A stretch of DNA of 64,000 nucleotides from Enterovibrio norvegicus DSM 15893 (GTDB lineage Bacteria; Pseudomonadota; Gammaproteobacteria; Enterobacterales; Vibrionaceae), in contig NZ_FOWR01000006.1 of the NCBI RefSeq assembly GCF_900115495.1, positions 62,001 through 126,000 on the forward strand, in the 5' to 3' direction. Shown here in pieces: positions 60,655 through 64,000 of this stretch; positions within the stretch are counted from its first letter, which is position 1, and each line of letters opens with the position of its first letter. The notes beneath the pieces were generated by a model, which saw nothing but the letters and a program-made list of their open reading frames with translations, was not told the DNA's origin and ran no database searches. A program made the translations under genes and the position numbers.

Positions 60655-61641
60655 TTAGAAGTACACTGCTTTTTCATAAATGGTTTGGTCGAACTCATAA
60701 ATTGGAGACCAACTAATAAGATCGGTTTTCGCATAAAATATTCTGGCTAAGCCAAATGCTTTCACATCACAATACAATCCGATACTGCCATTTCCCCCCT
60801 GCGCATTCGCATTCCATTTAAGCTTGGTATAATACTGATAGTTCTTTTCCTCATTGCAATTTCCACAATCGCTATCAGGCTCATAGGTAATTCCAGCCTC
60901 AGCGATGGCCTTTGTTCCTGCACTAATGAGAGTGAGCGAACCTTTTACGCCTTTTTCAATGGTTTTAAATATAAGGTTAATACTGGCGTAACCTTTCGCG
61001 GTAGCATCACCGGAAATAAAGGGACGAACACTTGCATAAATAAAGTCAGGCTGTCGATTACCAGCAACATAAATAGGTGTGTTAGGCTTATCATAACCAC
61101 CCACTTCCAAACCCGCTGCAAAATCTGCCCCAACCTTTAGCGCTGCGCCAATTTTGACACCAAGACGGAAAATGCCAGCAGGGTCGATGGGCACTTCGGG
61201 GATTGGCACTTCAGCCTCAGCAACCGTATGGCTAAGTGTTCGTTTCACATCAGCACGCAACAGCGCATCACAAGTAGGACTCAAGGAAAACGGGACATCA
61301 GAGCCAACACTCAAAGAAAGATGGAGTCCTCTAACACATTGTATTTCTTCAGGGTTAAAGTTTAAATCGACTGCGCCTAATACTGAACCAATCTGCGTGT
61401 TATGAGGACCGACTGTCACTGAGAATTTATTTTCGGTATTACCGATCACTTTTCCGCCACTAAAGGTGACGTAACCATAACCCTTTCGGGTCTCGATGAA
61501 GTTTTTAACAATATTATGCGTCTTAGCTTTGTGTGTTTTGTTAAGTACGGTTCCCGGTGATAGGCCCACTGCGTGTGCTGTAAATGAGCATAATGATATT
61601 GCAAGTGTTGCAAATATTATTGATAACCTTTTACTCTTCAT
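60655..61641 (-). CDS. Exported beta-rich protein of unknown function
   Basis: A 328-aa protein with a signal peptide (1-24, cleavage at AHA-V). The mature part is almost wholly beta with Gly-rich, alternating strands (GLEVGGYDKPNTPIYVAGNR, FIYASVRPFISGDATAKGYA, SINLIFKTIEKGVKGSLTLI) and six cysteines, among them a CGNC pair near 272-275. It does not end in the outer-membrane phenylalanine signature in a barrel context (it does end in F), so a periplasmic or secreted protein is possible as well as a barrel. AGGAG 7 nt before ATG. Paired with the helical-repeat gene downstream. Confidence 0.65.
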   Translation of the reverse strand: MKSKRLSIIFATLAISLCSFTAHAVGLSPGTVLNKTHKAKTHNIVKNFIETRKGYGYVTFSGGKVIGNTENKFSVTVGPHNTQIGSVLGAVDLNFNPEEIQCVRGLHLSLSVGSDVPFSLSPTCDALLRADVKRTLSHTVAEAEVPIPEVPIDPAGIFRLGVKIGAALKVGADFAAGLEVGGYDKPNTPIYVAGNRQPDFIYASVRPFISGDATAKGYASINLIFKTIEKGVKGSLTLISAGTKAIAEAGITYEPDSDCGNCNEEKNYQYYTKLKWNANAQGGNGSIGLYCDVKAFGLARIFYAKTDLISWSPIYEFDQTIYEKAVYF

Positions 61642-62013
61642 TAGAATCTCCTAATTACATATTAAAGTTAACACTTAACTACGTAAACATTGCCAATGAC
61701 AGGCAAGGAAATACTAGATAAAAAAATAAAACCAACACAAATAACAACAAGGATTAATTAGAATTAATGACAACTATGAGATATTAACCCAACGAAAAGC
61801 AATTGATAAATTAGAATATATTAATGAAAATAAAATGCTACGGAATTGAATGAAGATCGATTTGCCACTATAAAAATTTTACACAGCCATGACATAAATT
61901 ATCCTGCACAATTAAACAAGGCTAAATAGATATTCCCCCTTCAATATATTGAGATTCCCATTCAAAAATAGATGTAACTGTTGCAACGAGGAATTATGGT
62001 GCGTCTTACGGTT
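61642..62013. other. AT-rich intergenic region
   Basis: Very AT-rich upstream region of the beta-rich protein gene (minus) before the MITE at 62014. I see no gene, hairpin or repeat; it likely carries the promoter for the two-gene pair. Confidence 0.5.
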
Positions 62014-62278
62014 TATACCCAAACAACCTGAATATGCTCGACTTCAGAGGCCATCAGTGCGTTCAGTTCAAGGCAAATTCTTGTAGGAATAGTCATTCTA
62101 TTTCACAGGAATTTAACGATGAAGTGGACGCACTGAAGGCCTCCCTTAGGGCGAGTTTACTGACGCCATGCTCGGTGTTATCCCTTTTGATGGAGCTCAC
62201 TACATCGGCAAAGGGACGCCTAGATCATATCGTCAGTAAACCTCGCTGAATCCTGCATCTTCAGGTTGTTTGGGTATA
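62014..62278 (+). mobile_element. MITE-like foldback element, copy 3 (full length)
   Basis: 265 bp with 19-bp terminal inverted repeats TATACCCAAACAACCTGAA and inverse. Two internal arms can fold: GAGGCC...GCGTTCA (62047-62065) with TGGACGC...GGCCTC (62125-62143), and GCGAGTTTACTGACG (62151-62165) with CGTCAGTAAACCTCGC (62231-62246). The elements would fold to a four-armed structure. TA at both ends is compatible with a TA target duplication. No coding capacity beyond chance frames. Confidence 0.88.
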
Positions 62279-62360
62279 GTTTATGTATGCAATGTGCTCA
62301 CTCTTACTGAGAGTGAGCATCACCTTCAACGTCAGCCAAACGTGTAAACGTGGGAATCGC

Positions 62361-63089
62361 CTAAAACGTATACGCAGCACCAATGCTGAATTGCCATCCC
62401 AGATCGCGCTGAACCAAAGCGCTCTCACTGTCATGGCGCTCAAATTCGAGCTTACTCAAGACAATGACATCATCAGAAAAATCATAGATGCCAATCAGAC
62501 CGGATTTGTACACCCAAGTGCTGTCAGCATTAAAGGCGGCAAGGCCAGACGCGCTGCTTTCTCCCACTGAAATACCATAGAGGTGATTCGACAACTTCTC
62601 ATCGCGGTAATCGACTTCCACGTACGGCGACAGTGTGAACTGTTCAAACGGCGTATCAAATGCTCGCCCCAAGTGAAGCTGTACTTCATAACCATCATGC
62701 TCGCCCGTCACGTCATGCAAATAGGTCAAACGCGCGCCAACGGTGCCCAGCGTAATACCTAGCTCCCCATTGCCCTCACGATCATTAATCCCATTCGGGA
62801 TATCATCGAAATCATTCGATACTTCTGCAAATCGCCACCGACCGGAAATACCCAGCCACGGCAGCACCGAATAATTCACCAAACTACCGTCAATAAAACC
62901 GTATTCGCCGTTGTAGAACAGGTTTGGCTCCACACCGACCTTGGTGCCGTCGCTGGAAAACACTGACTCGCCCACGGTGACGCCACCGCCAATAAACCCA
63001 AAATCCTGATACGTTTCTTGCGCTGATACGTTCATTGAAAGCGCCAACAGCGTTAGCCCAGACAAGGGGCTCCAACCTACTCTCATCAT
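62361..63089 (-). CDS. MipA/OmpV-family outer-membrane protein
   Basis: A 242-aa outer-membrane beta-barrel protein: signal peptide 1-23 (cleavage after VSA-Q), GFIGGGVTVGESVFSSDGTK and the family's VEPNLFYNGEYGFIDG, alternating strands, and a C-terminal YTF with the closing Phe. MipA in E. coli scaffolds murein enzymes; OmpV is a porin-like protein in vibrios. Start ATG 63089 with AAAGGAAGC upstream. Confidence 0.87.
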   Translation of the reverse strand: MMRVGWSPLSGLTLLALSMNVSAQETYQDFGFIGGGVTVGESVFSSDGTKVGVEPNLFYNGEYGFIDGSLVNYSVLPWLGISGRWRFAEVSNDFDDIPNGINDREGNGELGITLGTVGARLTYLHDVTGEHDGYEVQLHLGRAFDTPFEQFTLSPYVEVDYRDEKLSNHLYGISVGESSASGLAAFNADSTWVYKSGLIGIYDFSDDVIVLSKLEFERHDSESALVQRDLGWQFSIGAAYTF

Positions 63090-63231
63090 CCTTTGCTTCC
63101 TTTCGTTTTCTACGCGTTAGATAGAAACAGAACCGACGGCACGCCAAAATATTCCGACGATAGAAAGATGTGCGAAATCAGAGAGAGCTTTGTGAGAAAT
63201 AGTACGAAGCGGTATGTTGGGTAGGAAGAGT

Positions 63232-63267
63232 ATGCTGTGCTGAAGGATTATGCTGTGTTGAAGGATT
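63232..63267. repeat. 18-bp imperfect tandem duplication
   Basis: ATGCTGTGCTGAAGGATT (63232-63249) and ATGCTGTGTTGAAGGATT (63250-63267), one difference. In the 389-bp intergenic stretch 63090-63478, which otherwise shows only the porin terminator. Confidence 0.85.
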
Positions 63268-63320
63268 ATGGTGGGTAAATGTATCAACGAGGTCTATTCG
63301 GCATCGCTTTTCCCCCAAGA

Positions 63321-63355
63321 ATAAAAAACAAGCGCTAAACCTCGCCTAGCGCTTG
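63321..63355 (-). terminator. Terminator of the porin gene
   Basis: CAAGCGCTA and TAGCGCTTG (63329-63355), loop of nine. On the minus strand six T follow (63323-63328). It lies 124 nt after the porin stop. Confidence 0.85.
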
Positions 63356-63478
63356 CGACACATAACACGGAATAACCTCACATCATCTGCACGATTTGTG
63401 TCTCAAATTGATAGGCAGGGAAAAAAGGATTCAATCGTCATTGGGCGGTAGCAAAAATACACCGCTGAGGGCGATGAA

Positions 63479-64000
63479 TTAAAAAGTGACCACAGCACCA
63501 ACAGCAAACGTATTATTTTCTTCCGTTCGACCTTCATTCACTTCGGTACGGTTGTATTCACCTACCAAGCTCAGATTCGCATTCACAGTATGAAACCAAG
63601 CGACAGCATAGTTTTCGTACTCCAATGACGTCGTTCCTTGGGTCTCAACTTCTGTCTTGCCGTATGACAGTACAAAACGTTCTGCATCAATAGAATATGA
63701 CCCTTGCAGTAAATATCCTTCCGACTCGGTTTGCTCATTCGAAATCAATGTATCTAAACCCGCAACATCCCCTAAACCTTCCGTGTTAAAACCTGAAGCG
63801 TTAAACGCTGCGCCGGCATAACCCACGCGAATACCACCGCCGACACCGTTTGAATCGGTTTTGCCAGCACTGTCTTCAGAGCTTTGTGTTACACCATTGA
63901 TGTAGGCTTTAAAATCCACAGAATCGAACGTATTGTTGTACGTGATTTCACTTTCAAAGCGCGGATTATCTTCAGAGCTTGTTGCACTTTTCTTGTTCGG
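63479..64000 (-). CDS. Gram-negative porin (OmpU-like), C-terminal part
   Basis: The last 173 residues of a porin; the frame stays open to the right edge, so the gene begins outside the window. Strands alternate every 8-12 residues (GYAGAAFNASGF, GYLLQGSYSIDAERFVLSYG, NYAVAWFHTVNANLSLVGEY) and it ends AVGAVVTF with the closing Phe needed for outer-membrane assembly. This matches vibrio OmpU/OmpT-type general porins. Codons before Met-like GTG 63919 are coding too, so that GTG is not the start. Confidence 0.88.
   Translation of the reverse strand, partial: PNKKSATSSEDNPRFESEITYNNTFDSVDFKAYINGVTQSSEDSAGKTDSNGVGGGIRVGYAGAAFNASGFNTEGLGDVAGLDTLISNEQTESEGYLLQGSYSIDAERFVLSYGKTEVETQGTTSLEYENYAVAWFHTVNANLSLVGEYNRTEVNEGRTEENNTFAVGAVVTF

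Noticed and set aside
63919-63919. GTG as start of the right-end porin
   Set aside because: The frame stays open to the window edge and upstream codons continue the porin strand pattern; the gene is cut by the window, not short.
1-64000. tRNA, rRNA, CRISPR arrays, integrase or transposase genes
   Set aside because: No cloverleaf, regular spacer-repeat array or transposase motif was recognised on either strand.

Overview
The window reads as a chromosomal stretch of a marine gammaproteobacterium of the family Vibrionaceae. The support is gene content typical of that family (DUF2797 and DUF3389 proteins, MipA/OmpV protein, OmpU-like porin, YdiI/MenI thioesterase, a GH18 chitinase, PTS EIIC-EAL fusion) and a moderate base composition. 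nrdD lies on the second chromosome in Vibrio cholerae, so a chromosome-II location is possible but not shown here. Genus is not resolved; Grimontia/Enterovibrio/Photobacterium-like relatives are a guess.

Layout. 1-0.4 kb: 5' end of nrdD with candidate FNR and NrdR sites. 0.6-12 kb: mostly housekeeping or family-specific single genes (secreted EEP nuclease, DUF2797, MenI-DUF3389, M48 lipoprotein protease, a receiver-CheC + PAS pair, a four-domain MOSC/ferredoxin-reductase fusion, a 527-aa protein of unknown function). 11.9-15.2 kb: dgcR divergent from dgcN-dgcA, a D-glutamate catabolic cassette. 15.2-16.4 kb: acyl desaturase behind a FabR/DesT-type operator. 16.5-19.6 kb: small genes including an MreB-like domain protein and a COG0523 GTPase. 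19.8-27.2 kb: a five-gene cellulose-synthase-type operon (lipoprotein-bcsA-bcsB-bcsZ-TPR) with translationally coupled genes, a near-consensus sigma-54 promoter, an upstream inverted repeat, and no BcsC outer-membrane porin. 27.4-30.1 kb: tldD-tldE. 30.2-38.8 kb: patchwork of small genes including two gene remnants (MAPEG, lipase). 38.9-46.7 kb: multidomain chitinase, orphan TRAP binding protein, EIIC-EAL phosphodiesterase, repeat protein, PilZ protein. 46.8-54.6 kb: VOC protein, dgt, TetR and a two-gene RND pump with paired operators. 55-64 kb: CDF transporter, LysR, M14 peptidase, a two-gene secreted/periplasmic pair of unknown function with a lipid-transfer-like layout, MipA, and a porin running off the right end.

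Themes. Cyclic-di-GMP links the BcsA PilZ domain, the EIIC-EAL phosphodiesterase and the stand-alone PilZ protein. Three copies of a 265-bp foldback element (MITE) with 19-bp terminal inverted repeats sit in intergenic regions at 33.7, 47.8 and 62.0 kb; the middle copy has lost one complete internal hairpin arm. Several genes carry short imperfect tandem duplications on or just after the stop codon. No tRNA, rRNA, CRISPR array, prophage or transposase gene was recognised. All calls come from reading the sequence and from memory of protein families; no database search was run.
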